From NCBI GenBank assembly GCA_030710605.1, contig CP092874.1:70970083-71034082 (forward strand): a stretch of 64,000 bases of DNA, given 5' to 3'. A program made the translations under genes and the position numbers. The stretch is from Cordylochernes scorpioides. Lineage: Eukaryota; Arthropoda; Arachnida; Pseudoscorpiones; Chernetidae. The notes under the pieces are model-generated. The model was given only the letters and a program-made list of their open reading frames with translations, was not told the origin of the DNA and ran no database searches. Below, in pieces: positions 9,186 through 19,730 of this stretch. Numbering within the stretch: position 1 is the stretch's first letter; each line of letters opens with the position of its first letter.

Positions 9186-9708
9186 TCTATATATATATAG
9201 TCACGACCGTCATGGGCCGGTTCTGTCACGGATGCGCGCGCACAGGGAGGTCACGTGCTCGCCGGCAGCCAACGGGCGCGCGCCGCCGGTATTACGTCAT
9301 AGATTATAAACACAAGGTAATAAGGCCAAATAAAAAAATAATGTGTGATAAGGCACAATTTGGATTATCTACTTATATAATTGCCTTATTCTCTCTGTGT
9401 GAAGTTCACGGATAGATTTTGGTCAGAATGGATAAAATAAAAAAAGTGTCAAGGGATGGGAATCGAACCCACGACCTTCCGCTTACCGGGCAGATGCCAT
9501 GACCACTAGGCTACCCTGGACATATTTTTCCGTTCACATTTTTATTTTTATATTTTCAAGACACACACAGTTTGGGGCGGGACGTTTCACAAGAGAGACA
9601 TCCACGGCGCCAATTTATAATTGTAACGAATAGTATTTTAATTAAAACATTTTAAAAATATATACGCACTCGGGTAAAACCCGGGCGTTGCCCGGGCCAT
9701 TCGTCTAG
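9186..9708 (+). mobile_element. non-autonomous Helitron B
   Basis: Starts TCTATATATATATAGTCACG after an A and ends with hairpin CCCGGGC-GTT-GCCCGGG and CTAG at 9705-9708. 523 bp. It contains the GC-rich CACGTGCTCGCCGGC block, the MITE-like segment and the tRNA-like sequence, but not the AAT/ATT microsatellite. This is the cleanest full-length non-autonomous copy in the window. Confidence 0.85.
9449..9520 (-). tRNA. tRNA-like sequence in Helitron B
   Basis: Same 72-base cloverleaf as 7094-7165, with B box GGTTCGATTCC intact and the anticodon loop CCGGTAA. It differs from copy A in the T loop. Position 33 is C here too. Confidence 0.6.
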
Positions 9709-10243
9709 TTATATATATAGTCACGACCGTCATGGGCCGGCCGGTTCTGTCACGGATGCGCGCGCACAGGGAGGTCACGTGCTCGCCGGCAGCCAACGGG
9801 CGCGCGCCGCCGGCATTACGTCATAGATTATAAACACAAGGTAATAAGGCCAAATAAAAAAAGTGTGTGATAAGGCACAATTTGGATTATCTACTTATAT
9901 AATTGCCTTATTCTCTCTGTGTGAAGTTCACTGTGAAGTTCACGGATAGATTTTGGTCAGAATGGATAAAATAAAAAAAGTGTCAAGGGATGGGAATCGA
10001 ACCCACGACCTTCCACTTACCGGGCAGATGCCATGACCACTAGGCTACCCTGGACATATTTTTCCGTTCACATTTTTATTTTTATATTTTCAAGACACAC
10101 ACAGTTTGGGGCGGGACGTTTCACAAGAGAGACATCCACGGCGCCAATTTATAATTGTAACGAATAGTATTTTAATTAAAAACATTTTTAAAATATATAC
10201 GCACTCGGGTAAAACCCGGGCGTTGCCCGGGCCATTCGTCTAG
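9709..10243 (+). mobile_element. non-autonomous Helitron C
   Basis: Directly abuts Helitron B: CTAG|T then TATATATATAGTCACG, so the TC of the 5' end is lost or replaced by the junction. Ends with the same hairpin and CTAG (10240-10243). Content is as in copy B with a few indels. B and C form a head-to-tail dimer. Confidence 0.8.
9983..10054 (-). tRNA. tRNA-like sequence in Helitron C
   Basis: Third copy of the tRNA-like cloverleaf. One change in the anticodon stem (GCGGA to GTGGA on the minus strand) still permits a G-T pair. It is embedded in Helitron C in the same relative position as in A and B. Confidence 0.6.
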
Positions 10244-10969
10244 TAAAGATATATGTACAATAAATATTACATAAGGAGTGAAACTATAAAAAGGAATGAT
10301 GCTAATCTAAATATTCTGTTTTAAATAAATATTAAATATCATAGAATATTTTGAATAAATGTAAGGCGAATTAAATTGATGTAACAATATATATGAGATT
10401 TTTATAGATATTTGCAAAAACTCTATGCAAATAGAAAATTGACTCTGCCCAAATACTCCATTCATGTTCATATTGTCCCTATGCCTCCTTTCAGCAGCCA
10501 ATCCGTCAAATTCTGCATTGACAGGTACACAAAGCCACCCCAGGCTGATTCCCAATGTTTATTTTTAATTAATTAGCCTTTCATTCTACTTTCTTTGTTG
10601 ATTCCATGACCTAACTTTCCCTCATTACCGATTGGCCCGCCTCTCTTGACCAATAAACTATTCTATGCAGACGAACTTATTTTATTCGTTACCTCCAATC
10701 GAGGTGCTCTACACTTCGAGTGACTGGTATTTGGACTTCCAAAGTCTTTTGAAGATAATGCATATTTGCATATTTTCTCTTTATCTTCTCTCTTGCTTAC
10801 ATCTTTTGCCTTTTTATACAAGGAGTACATTAGGCCATTTGTACTCCTACTCTATTGATAGAAAAGAGGGGGGAGAGAGAGATTGATATTTAAACTTCTT
10901 AATTACATAGTCCATATAAGGTTAAATAAGGTTAAATATAAATTGGATAATAAATAAGATTAAATAATA
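10244..10969. other. AT-rich spacer, no gene recognised
   Basis: Only short ORFs without recognisable motifs are seen. A GAGAG run lies at about 10864-10885. No repeat family could be assigned. Confidence 0.6.
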
Positions 10970-11330
10970 CAACAACAACAAAAAGCCTTTATTTAGGGTC
11001 ACTGGACCCTATACAGGATTCACCAGAGGTATGCATAAGAACAAAGCAGTGAGACAAAGGAAATAACGATATAGACAGAAGAAAAAGAAAAAAAAAAACA
11101 AGAAAGAGAATGAGGGAATCAAGAAAAACAACACAAAAAGAGTAGCAGTAAGAAAGTGAGGAGAGAGTGTCATTTGGCCTTCTTCTGAGATATGGACTTG
11201 TGGAAACCATAAAACGCCGTAGCAATATACTTATTCTGGGTCATATTGTCAATTATTGATGGAAGTGAAGCACAGAGTTGCCCAGTTTTGAGCATAAGGG
11301 TTCTTCTTTCAGAGCAGAGAAGATTAAATA
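10970..11330 (-). mobile_element. LINE 3' end with ORF2 C-terminus
   Basis: The plus strand begins ACAACAACAAAAAGCCTTTATTTAGGG and reads, on the minus strand, as a coding tail (PSIIDNMTQNKYIATAFYGF ... stop at 11170-11172) followed by a 3' UTR ending in (TTG)n. The layout is the same as in the LINE 3' ends at 15278 and 22407. It is 5'-truncated. The family is a non-LTR retrotransposon with a (TTG)n tail; the clade cannot be fixed from so little. Confidence 0.6.
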
Positions 11331-11934
11331 ATTATAAATATATGTATGTAATATTTCGATTGGATCATGTCGTTACCTGTGTAATATCCTGTTGACTCCT
11401 GTCAACTTACTGTGGGATTGGTGAATTGTGGTGAATCCTATGTCGGATTATGTTGAATTGATGATTGATGGCGCAGTCTTGGTCGAATGGTGGGTTTCCA
11501 CAGGGGAAATAACGAGCACCTGGATGGGATAGAACCTGGACTTTGCGAAAGGGAGAGAGTGATTGAGACTGGAGGAGGTACCTTGCCTTTCACATGATCG
11601 AGAGGAATTTTACCTTGGTCGGAGTCTAAGTTGAGCACCCTTGCTTCTAGCCCGGTCGCCTACCTTCCCTAACTTCTTGTCCGAGATAATCGTCATTAAC
11701 TATCTCGGCTTCTCATTGGTCGAGATCATTCTACGTGGCTACTTCTGGTTCGCTATTAGTTGTTCATGCTTAACTGTGATTGGCTTAACACCTCCATTGT
11801 CGCCATGATTGCAATCTTCCAGGAAGAAGAAGGTCTTTGAACTTTAATTTTATGGGTCCTGGGCAGTGACCTTTACTTCCTGGATGATGCAATCCTGTTA
11901 ATGGTTGTACCCTTTTTCGCGAAGCTACCTTTTA
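11331..11934. other. spacer, no gene recognised
   Basis: No domain-bearing ORF. Two or three inversely related promoter-like stretches are possible but unconvincing. Confidence 0.5.
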
Positions 11935-12642
11935 TTAAATCTTTTGACGATACATTGCATAGATTGTGGTGGGATTACATATTGCTATATACAAATTATC
12001 ACATGTAAATATATAAAAACAATTTAAAATATACATAGATACATACAAAAACCTGATGAAAATAGGATTCTGTCTAGACAACGCGTCTTCCGATTGTAGC
12101 AACCCTGGTGTGCTCCAGTGCAGCATCGAAGAAGGTGGCGACGAGGTCGGTTTGGTCCAGGAGCGCTCCGCGGGGGTTTCTGCTAAACAGGATGCCAGGT
12201 CCTTCGCCGACTCCTCGGAGATGTTCAGGTCACCGAGGATCCACGCACCTTCTTCACGCGCCAAAGTTGCGATTATCTGGAGCTGGCGGCAGCGCTCTTC
12301 AGGAGCATGAGAGACGTGGACGTTGACACAGGTCATGGAGACTTTCCGGACGATGAGGTTGATGACATCAACCTTGCCAGGCCATAGGATCTGCTGCCAG
12401 TGAACAACGACCCTAGGCGCGAAGACGCAGGCGAGGCCTGATCCCATGGTGGTCGTTTCGGGCACAACAACGGCGCTGTGGCCGTGGCAGACGTCTCCTA
12501 CGTCGTCCAGGGACATGACATTGGTCTCCTGTAGTAAGTAGATGCTCCTAGTCTCATGCTACTTGACAAAACAGCAGGGCTGAATACTCCGGCGAAGAGC
12601 GGCAATGCCGCTCGTGTTCAGGGTTGCAACACGGAAGTTCAT
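11935..12642 (-). pseudogene. LINE ORF2 endonuclease domain
   Basis: From ATG at 12642 the minus strand reads RVATLNTSGIAALRR, then IYLLQETNV, then GLACVFAPRV, NVHVSHAPEERCRQL and ILGDLNI. These are the N, QE, H and GD(L/F)N blocks of the AP-type endonuclease of non-LTR elements. A TAG stop interrupts at codon 28. The similarity ends near 12050 and the RT is absent. The ORF1 stop and this ATG overlap as ATGA, suggesting coupled re-initiation in the intact element. A Tx1/L1-like or related clade is possible, not proven. Confidence 0.7.
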
Positions 12643-13668
12643 TTAGGCTTGCTAGCAGAGTTCCTGGCGAGCGATAGCTTCTTATACAGTGTACTACTCG
12701 TTTCCCCTGTTAGAGCCATAAGCGTGCTGGCCAAATTGGTAATGTACTTCCTCTGCTCGACGCTTGATTGCGCAATCGGCTTGTCCATCTTTCCGTTATG
12801 CGTGAGTGCCTGGAGGAGATCTTCTCTCTCCAGACTGAACTTCTGGACACTGACGATGGCAGCAGACGCCTTCTCGTTCTTCAGAAGAACGACCATCTGC
12901 TTCTGAGCCATTGTTCGCTGATCCTGGGATGACATAGGATCTTGGATTCATTGAGATTCTCGGATGGAGAAGGAGACGAGGCGCCCGTCTTATCTGTCAT
13001 AGCTGTGTCGCTGTGAGGAGGTTCTGCGACGAAAGCAGCAGCTGGTGCTGCAACAGGAGGTATTTCACGTGAAGGGCGGTTTTGCAGGCATTAGTGCGCA
13101 CAACAAGAGCATCTATAGGGAGCAAAAGATTGTTTTCCTGCAGGCCAGTCTTGCGAGGACAATTAGCACGTTTGTGCCCTTGTTTATAGCAGAGTGAGCA
13201 CTTGATGTCGTAGGTCATATAGATGTGTGTAACCCCACCCTTGGCCTTGACATCCAGCCGGGAAGGGAACTGGGAAATCTTTTCTTCGTCTCGCAGAGTA
13301 ATAAAAACCTCCCGACGAGCGTCAGCCAAGCAGAAATCCTTAAGCTGCGTAATCTTCTGGGTGATGAACGTGACCTGTCCATATGGCCGCAGCGCAGTGA
13401 CGAGGTCAGCGTCCTAAACGAAGAAGAGCACGTTGCCGAGGACAAATCTCTCGGCCCTCTTCCTGAGGGGGAAGGCAAGCAGGGTGGTGTCCTCGATGTA
13501 GAGACCCTCTTCGATCAGCTTGTCGGCGAGCTGTACGCTGGAGAAGCCGACCAGGATGTGCCCCTCCATCTTGGTCAGCTGGTAGACGGAGCCCTTGCCT
13601 AGCTTCGCCTCCAGCGCCAGAAAGTACTGGGCCTGGCTAAGTCTGGGCAGAGTTATAGGTAGACACAT
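12639..13668 (-). pseudogene. LINE ORF1 with zinc knuckle (copy 1)
   Basis: Starts MCLPITLPRLSQAQYFLALE. An RRM-like region follows (VYQLTKMEGHILVGFSS ... RAERFVLGNVLFFV), then a stop at about 13415 where the second copy has a Glu codon. It continues with TALRPYGQVTFITQ, REVFITLRDEEKISQFPSR and the CCHC knuckle CSLCYKQGHKRANC (about 13140-13190). After frame changes near 13000 the C-terminus is MDKPIAQSSVEQRKYITNLA to the stop at 12639. It would bind element RNA. The paralogous copy is 37884-38430. Confidence 0.72.
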
Positions 13669-14869
13669 TGGTCTACCTTCCCCACCGCTGACCTGGCTCT
13701 AAACGCCGCTTGATTCTACCGAGTCGTGGTACGTTCCTGTACCTTATAATTCGTCATGGGGCGTTGTTTGAGGGTTGGTTTCGTATCCCTTGCTTGGACG
13801 CATCCTTTCTGGACTTCACTTTGGTGACCAATCAGAAAAAGAAGTTTATCTGGCCAGCAGTGAAGTCGTACTCCCTGTTGTTGACAGCGGTTGTTGGATG
13901 ATGTTCCCTGTGATTATAATACTTGCTTGTTTCACATAATGGATGAAGGTATATAAAGAGGAGTTGAACAGAGATCCACAACAACGGCGTAACGAATGAT
14001 GCCAGAGGTGTGAGAATTCTCTGTTCATGAAGACAATTCTCGATATTTGTGAAACCAGAAAATGGCGACGAAACAATCATAACTCATTCAATCTCTTCTC
14101 TCAGCAATTAAATAATAAAGAAATGTTTGGGAGGATCGAGCAAAGATCTGCAATGTTGAATGAAAAAATCACCTGATGGCAGGACACCCAAAAGGCCGAA
14201 CTTTGCAAGAATAGGAACGCCCTTCAAATGAAGGATCATGTGGTATGGATAAGTTAATGATCCAGACAGGTACTGTTGTTGAGGAGAGCAGACTGATCGC
14301 CTCCGAAAACGTCTAGGACACGAGTATTCAGGCGAACTGAGAAAATGTGCCCTCCAGATAATGTGTCGTGCGGAAATTCCACCCTTGATATCCCTTCGAG
14401 AGAAAATCGGCGATCATGGATGCAATGCGACGACGAGGCCAGACTGTGTGTGACCACAGAGAAGATCCAACTCGGCTTGACCGAGCTAGGTGCTTCGTGA
14501 GAGTACGATATGACTGGTTGGTTGAAGCATATCGAAGTTGAAGCCCGCGACCCAATATAAAAGGACGAAGAATTGAAGCTTCATTGAAGTTCGACTAAAA
14601 TGTCTGTCACCAGGAAGTTCCTTGTAATATGTCGGCGCCCGCTGTCTTCAGGCCGAAGAAATAACCCATTGATTTTTGCCCGCCATTTTCGCCCCTTTGT
14701 ATACCAAGATGAAAGCCAAACCGCCAATCACTTGTAAATATTTCTATTATAATTGAGACTTCCACACGCTGCCCAACGATTTTATAAGGTTTGAAGAGAA
14801 GAATTCCAGACCTAGAGCGTTTGAAAAGAGAAATCTCTATAAACAACAACCTAAATATGAGAGACTAAG
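13669..14869. other. duplicated spacer with TATA-box segment
   Basis: Shared with 38431-39640. A plus-strand TATATAAAG (about 13950) and downstream CCAGAAAATGGCGACGAAAC could be an LTR-type promoter and primer region, but no LTR ends were found. Short ORFs here have no recognisable domains. Confidence 0.4.
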
Positions 14870-14963
14870 TTAAATGTGAAAAAAATAATAAAAAAGATCA
14901 GGTGTTGGTATTAAAATCAGAAAAGGCATATCCTGATCTTTTATATTATTTTTCACATGTTAA
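14870..14963. repeat. short palindromic element
   Basis: Arms TAAATGTGAAAAAAATAAT...AAGATCAGG and CCTGATCTTTTATATTATTTTTCACATGTTA face each other. The same arrangement occurs in copy 2 near 39630, where its centre is expanded by a 265-bp duplication. It is MITE-like. Confidence 0.6.
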
Positions 14964-15277
14964 GCGTATTAACGTAAGTTTGGCCTTAAATACCATTTCT
15001 TGGTTTCTCAAGTAGCCTCTGGGACCAAAACATTTTTAGTCGCAGTGGTACAGCCTGTTTCATACTAACGAGGGCCAACAGCCCGAAACTCGTGTGTGAA
15101 TGGCTTTTCTTGATTTATCAAGAAATTGGGTTGGCCAAATATCAGGGAACAGGCGTTTATTTGATTTCTGGTCCACCATATGGCGCTCTGCCATCTAAAA
15201 AGCACATGTGCTCGTGGTCAGGATATGCCTTTTCTGATTTTAATACATTCATATATATATATGCAGATACTTATATA

Positions 15278-15749
15278 ACAACAACAACAACAACAAAAAC
15301 CTTTATTAAGACACTATTGTCTTACAAGGGGATTCCCCTAAAGGTTATATATGTACATGAGTGAGGAGGAAAAGCAATTTAGAGGGGAGGGGGGAGCAAT
15401 CAGCCGTTGTCTGTGGAGTTGAGCACCTCTTCTCTCATTTTATCAATCGCCTTGAAAAATTTAAAATATTTATAAACAAATGTTTTATCCAGCAGGAGAG
15501 CAGTAAAGATTTTATATACATGTTGTTCATTGTAGTGAGCTAGCTCCGAAATTTCGCGAATTTCCAGTCTCTTTTCATGTAGGAATGGGCAATGGAATAG
15601 ATAGTGGACCAAATTGTCTTGGATGCCAACATTGCAGAAGTAGCAATTTAAAGGGTCGCTGTTCCAAAATCCCGTGATATCCTCGCGGAAAAGTAGCCAT
15701 AGAATCCTTTGACGGGCTATAAATCGTTTAATTTTCAAAGGGAGGTTTG
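15278..15749 (-). mobile_element. 5'-truncated LINE with 17-bp target duplication
   Basis: The minus strand encodes a LINE ORF2 C-terminus (about 15400-15738) with the zinc-finger-like CYFCNVGIQDNLVHYLFHC, then a 3' UTR ending in a (TTG)n tail at 15278. It is flanked by ATGCAGATACTTATATA at 15261-15277 and 15750-15766. The duplicated block copy 2 lacks it at the corresponding site near 40311, so the insertion is younger than the duplication or absent from the other haplotype. Confidence 0.85.
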
Positions 15750-15924
15750 ATGCAGATACTTATATATATATATTATGAAAAAGACATCTCCTTATCGTGC
15801 AACTGAAAGTTGCTAATGGCTTGCGCCATCTATCGGAATAAATATCAACTATTCTCGTTGATTTTTAATTATTCCAGAATTCGCCAAATACTTATTCATA
15901 AATATAGGTAAAGGTTACGTTCAG

Positions 15925-16075
15925 CCAGCCGATATATTGGCAAATAAATATTTTATTCGATCCAATATATGCCTTTTTACTATTTAGATAATAATTATTA
16001 GATAATTATTGGATTGAATAAAATATTTCAAAAATAATCCAATATATGCCTTTTTATTATCTAATGATTTAAGTA
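15925..16075. repeat. palindromic MITE
   Basis: Facing copies of CAATATATGCCTTTTT and ATTGGATTGAATAAAATATT enclose an AT-rich centre. Related ends recur near 22370-22400, 22960-23010, 40920-41060 and 43900-44030, some with a GGTTGGCGTTCAGCCAACC hairpin. Confidence 0.6.
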
Positions 16076-16868
16076 TGGATTGCTTTATTTTCAGAACAAT
16101 ATATTTAAATGTTCGGCACTTTAGATGCATAAATTGTAATAGAGTGAAGCTACAGTTCTAGACAGGGATTCATCTCTTCTGAGAGCATCAAGATGACAAT
16201 CATAATTCTGTCATCGCTTCAAGAACATCTCAACAATAGCAATTGACATCAAGTTTCGACAATGGTCTCAATTTCGTGACACCAGCTGTCACCACAGGTC
16301 TTGACCTTAAGTACGAGTATGCACTACGTGTCGGAATCCAAAACAGAGTTGAACTTCGCCTCGAGAGGATGGAAATACCTTTAAATAATCTAAATTTTAA
16401 TAGAAAGAAGGTATTGCGCTTGGTTCACCCTGCTCTGTTTCTTTGTGAAGCGTTTACAAGCATTGGACTAAACTGAATGTTTTTCTTAGTAGGCGTTTTT
16501 TAATTTGCATAAAGAGAACGTCCTAGTTTATCAAAAGATTCTTGTTGAAACTTTTTTTTAATTCATAGAAAAAGATTCGTTTCTGTTTTACATGACGTGC
16601 TATTTATAAAATCACATTCAGAATTTGAAAACAGAGGGCAGAAAAATTGTTTCCAATTTAAATTCAATATTCATTTCCAAAATTAAAAAATAACATGTAG
16701 AAATCGTAGACGAGACCTCCTGATAATGTCAAATTATATTGACAAATATTTGCACTTTTATCTTATCTCAGGTTTTACTGGGAAGAATTTTGTTTTCGTT
16801 TGTTAGTGAACCAATCTCTCCTGCCTTCTCATTGGACGAATGTGGCCATGTTTGTATATAAAGGGGGG
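16076..16868. other. duplicated spacer
   Basis: Collinear with 41060-41820. A short plus-strand reading around 16243-16476 (LDLKYEYALRVGIQNRVELRLERME) is mostly open in both copies but lacks an ATG start and a recognisable domain. A TATATAAAGG near 16854 could be an LTR promoter split by the insertion that follows. Confidence 0.4.
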
Positions 16869-16889
16869 GATATGGTATTGCGGGAGTAG

Positions 16890-17570
16890 AAAAATAATGG
16901 AGGATATTCTTACAGACTACAGGAGGAAAAACCACTGAAAGTGGTATTGAAGGGGGTATCAACAGCCTTCAAAGAAGAAGACGTCGTAATTGAACTGATC
17001 TCAATGGGCTTCACTGAGGTCATTGTCAAAAGACTCCATAGACAATCGACCAAAATACCGATGAATATAGTCCTAGTAGAGCTACCGAAAAATGAACAAA
17101 ATAAACGAATCTATGGAATAACCGAAATACTTTACCAAAAAATAGTCGTGGAATCATTCAGGACTACAAAACGAGTGACCCAATGCTTTAACTGCCAGGG
17201 TTTTGGGCATGGCCAGCTAAACTGCTTTTTGAAGCCCAAATGCGTCAAGTGTGCTGAAGAACACCATTCGAAGGATTGTCCAAGAAAGTCGAAACAGCTC
17301 CCACCAAAGTGCGCTAACTGCGGAGAGGCGCACACAGCCAATTACCGCGGATGCCCAAATTTTCCGAAGCCACAACAACAGCAGCTAAAGCCTCCCAGAC
17401 AAAACTCCCCTAACACCATACCTCAAGCAAGCTCCACTAAAACAGAAGAAGCAATTGTTGAAAAACAAAAGGCAAGTTACGCTGAAACTGCAAAAAAGAA
17501 AACTACTCATTCTGACACCAGGGAACTGTGCGAAAAGTATTTAGAAATTATCAAAACTTTCTTACAATGA
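16890..17570 (+). CDS. jockey-type ORF1, nucleic-acid-binding protein (5'-truncated)
   Basis: Open from 16890 to TGA at 17568-17570. The N-terminal part has KPLKVVLKGVSTAFKEEDV, typical of the region before the knuckles in jockey ORF1 proteins. It carries three zinc knuckles: CFNCQGFGHGQLNC (residues about 93-106), CVKCAEEHHSKDC and CANCGEAHTANYRGC. A basic, Q/P-rich and then acidic tail follows. The protein would coat element RNA. No ATG start is present because the 5' half is missing; GTG at 16941 is only an in-frame codon. Confidence 0.85.
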   Translation, partial: KNNGGYSYRLQEEKPLKVVLKGVSTAFKEEDVVIELISMGFTEVIVKRLHRQSTKIPMNIVLVELPKNEQNKRIYGITEILYQKIVVESFRTTKRVTQCFNCQGFGHGQLNCFLKPKCVKCAEEHHSKDCPRKSKQLPPKCANCGEAHTANYRGCPNFPKPQQQQLKPPRQNSPNTIPQASSTKTEEAIVEKQKASYAETAKKKTTHSDTRELCEKYLEIIKTFLQ

Positions 17571-17695
17571 AAGGCAAATTACCTTTAAAAATCGTTTTCT
17601 GGAATTGCAACGGAATCAAACTCAAAAAAGAAGAATTCCTACAGTTGGTGACCTCAGCCACCGAATCCGACGACCTGGACCCAATGGCTAGCTGA
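17567..17695 (+). pseudogene. jockey-type ORF2 start fragment
   Basis: ATG at 17567 overlaps the ORF1 stop as ATGA. It begins MKGKLPLKIVFWNCNGIKLK, the typical first motif (WN-NG) of the endonuclease of ORF2, and reaches a TGA at 17693-17695 after 42 codons. The remaining endonuclease and RT are deleted. Confidence 0.8.
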
Positions 17696-17925
17696 CAGCC
17701 AAACACCCAACAACTGCCCTCCTGTAAGGTTCGGGGGGCCACTCCAGCATTACAACTCGCCATGTGTAAATAATCTGGACAAGGTGACTCGTGAGCTGTG
17801 CTCGAATGTAACACCTGTAAATTGAGATGAAATAAATAAAAAAATTGCGGGAGTTCACTCCCGGATTTCATCCAGAGAAGATCTCTTCTCTGTGCTTCCT
17901 TGAAGACCCTGGCTCTAAAGTTACC

Positions 17926-18150
17926 CTACTGGCTCTACTGCTGGCTCTACTGCTAACTACTGGGTCTACTGCTAACTACTGGATCTACTGCTAACTACTG
18001 GCTCTACTGCTAACTACTGGGTCTACTGCTAACTACTGGCTCTACTGCTAACTACTGGCTCTACTGCTAACTACTGGCTCTACTGCTAACTACTGGCTCT
18101 ACTGCTAACTACTGGCTCTACTGCCAACTACTGGCTCTACGGGTAACTAC
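17926..18150 (+). repeat. 19-bp minisatellite in LINE B 5' UTR
   Basis: About eleven copies of TACTGGCTCTACTGCTAAC with point variants (GGGTCTACT, GGATCTACT). It lies between the LINE B 5' end and the ORF1 ATG at 18334. Tandem repeats in the 5' UTR are known in several LINE families and may carry promoter activity. Confidence 0.9.
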
Positions 18151-18333
18151 TGGCTCAACTGCCATACCACCGGCTCACCGAAGATCTGAAGCCTACTGCA
18201 CACATCCCCTGGCTCTATGAACTCCTGAAAAAACTGAAACGAAGCTCTCCCGGACGGCCGAAATCGCCAATATTAACTCACTTTAACAAATAGCTGCTCT
18301 CCAGAGCGGCCGCCAGCACCCCTCTCCATCAAA

Positions 18334-19730
18334 ATGGGAAAAGGAAAAAACAAAAAGAACAATACTACTGTAACTCAAGTTCCACCTGAACCAATTCAAA
18401 ATGCTTCATTCCCTGCAGAACCACCCATAAGGACTGAACCTGAAGAAACCAGCACGGACTCCTGTGGTGGCAGCTATCAACCCACTTCCCCTTCCTACTC
18501 CCCAACGTATAACCCTGATACTTACAAGCCTATGTACGCCCCTACCTCCTACAGTAGTGCCCCATCGCCAACCTACTATGGCTCCTCACCAAATTACAGC
18601 ACCGCTCTCTACCAAGAACCGGAAGGACTCCAAATTACACCGGAGACTATTGAGGTAATTGACAACTCCACTGGGTCTCAATACAACAGCTTCTCCCATC
18701 CTGACCTGCACGCCACCATCGACAGGCTTCTCCAGAAACGCCGTGCCTGCATCCTGGGGCTTTCAAATGAACTGAAAGCCATGACTGCCGAACGCGACCA
18801 ACTCTTGGAGAAGCTTACATCCCTCGAGGCCTCCTCTGCCCGCCCTCCAACCATCACTGCTTCCACCCAAACCCCCAAACCGATACTCCCAAGAGCCACC
18901 CTCTCAACACAAACCATCCCCAAAACAGCGGCACCTAAACCAACCACCAAGCCTTCTACCAATCCCAAACCCTCTTCCTCCACCAACAAGAAGACTCAGG
19001 ACCACCTGCGAGCTTCCGCATCCCATGTTGTCATTAAAGCAACCGACCTAAATATCAACGCAAGGGAAATCCTCAAGACCATCCGCGCCACCCACAAAAT
19101 CCCCGAGAACATAGTCTGGGCTTCACTTAGGACCAGGGGAAAATTAGTCCTTCACTCTGCCAACCCAGATTGTACCCGACCTCAGCTCCGCCCTGTCCAA
19201 AAAAACTTGCCGACAACCTAAAGATCCGTGAAACTCGGGAACTCCTCCCCAGGGTCTGCATCTTCAGAGTCGACAGTGAAACCTCTGACCCTGCAATAAT
19301 AGAATCCATCAAGGCCAACCCCGGCATCGCAGCCATCCAAGGTGACAAGATCATCAGAGTGGCTCACCGTTCAGCACCAAGATCTGGAACAAGCACCGTG
19401 TTTTTGGAACTTGACCCGGCCTCCTTCAAAGCTCTAGGCCATAAAGGAAGACTCATCTTAAAAGGCGTCATCCACCACTTCGAAGAGTCCATCCGAATCA
19501 GAAGATGCTTCCGATGCTGCGGCTTCGGACACAACTCAAACAGATGCACCTCTACTGATCCCATCTGCTACCATTGTAGCAAAAATGGGCACGAAGCCAA
19601 CTCCTGCCCCACCAAATCCTCCCCAGGCACAACAAGATGCACCCACTGCCACCCCAAAGGAATCTCAGCCAACCACGAAGCCCGCTCCTCTTCCTGTCCC
19701 ACTGCTGGACTTCATGCATTGAAGTTCTAG
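18334..19730 (+). pseudogene. LINE B ORF1 (gag-like, three zinc knuckles)
   Basis: From ATG at 18334 the reading has a proline/serine/tyrosine-rich N-terminus, a short coiled coil (about residues 130-165), a T/P-rich linker, then an RRM-like fold. A frameshift at about 19200 moves it to another frame, which holds DNLKIRETRELLPRVCIFRV and CFRCCGFGHNSNRC, CYHCSKNGHEANSC and CTHCHPKGISANHEARSSSC. Three knuckles in this order fit R1/I-type ORF1 proteins. It would bind RNA. It is broken by the frameshift, and ORF2 is absent. Confidence 0.82.

Larger units (their letters stand above)
16887..17843 (+). mobile_element. jockey-type LINE nested in LINE B
   Basis: Flanked by ATTGCGGGAG at 16877-16886 and 17844-17853. 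5'-truncated inside ORF1, with a 42-codon start of ORF2, a short 3' region and an A-rich tail (ATGAAATAAATAAAAAAA). The target duplication spans the junction between LINE B and its own target, so this element inserted after LINE B. Confidence 0.75.

Noticed and set aside
12056..12310. Plus-strand ORFs over the LINE endonuclease
   Set aside because: Antisense shadows of the minus-strand endonuclease coding sequence.
16941..16943. GTG as start of the jockey-type ORF1
   Set aside because: The frame is open upstream to 16890 and the protein similarity begins before 16941, so the element is simply 5'-truncated.
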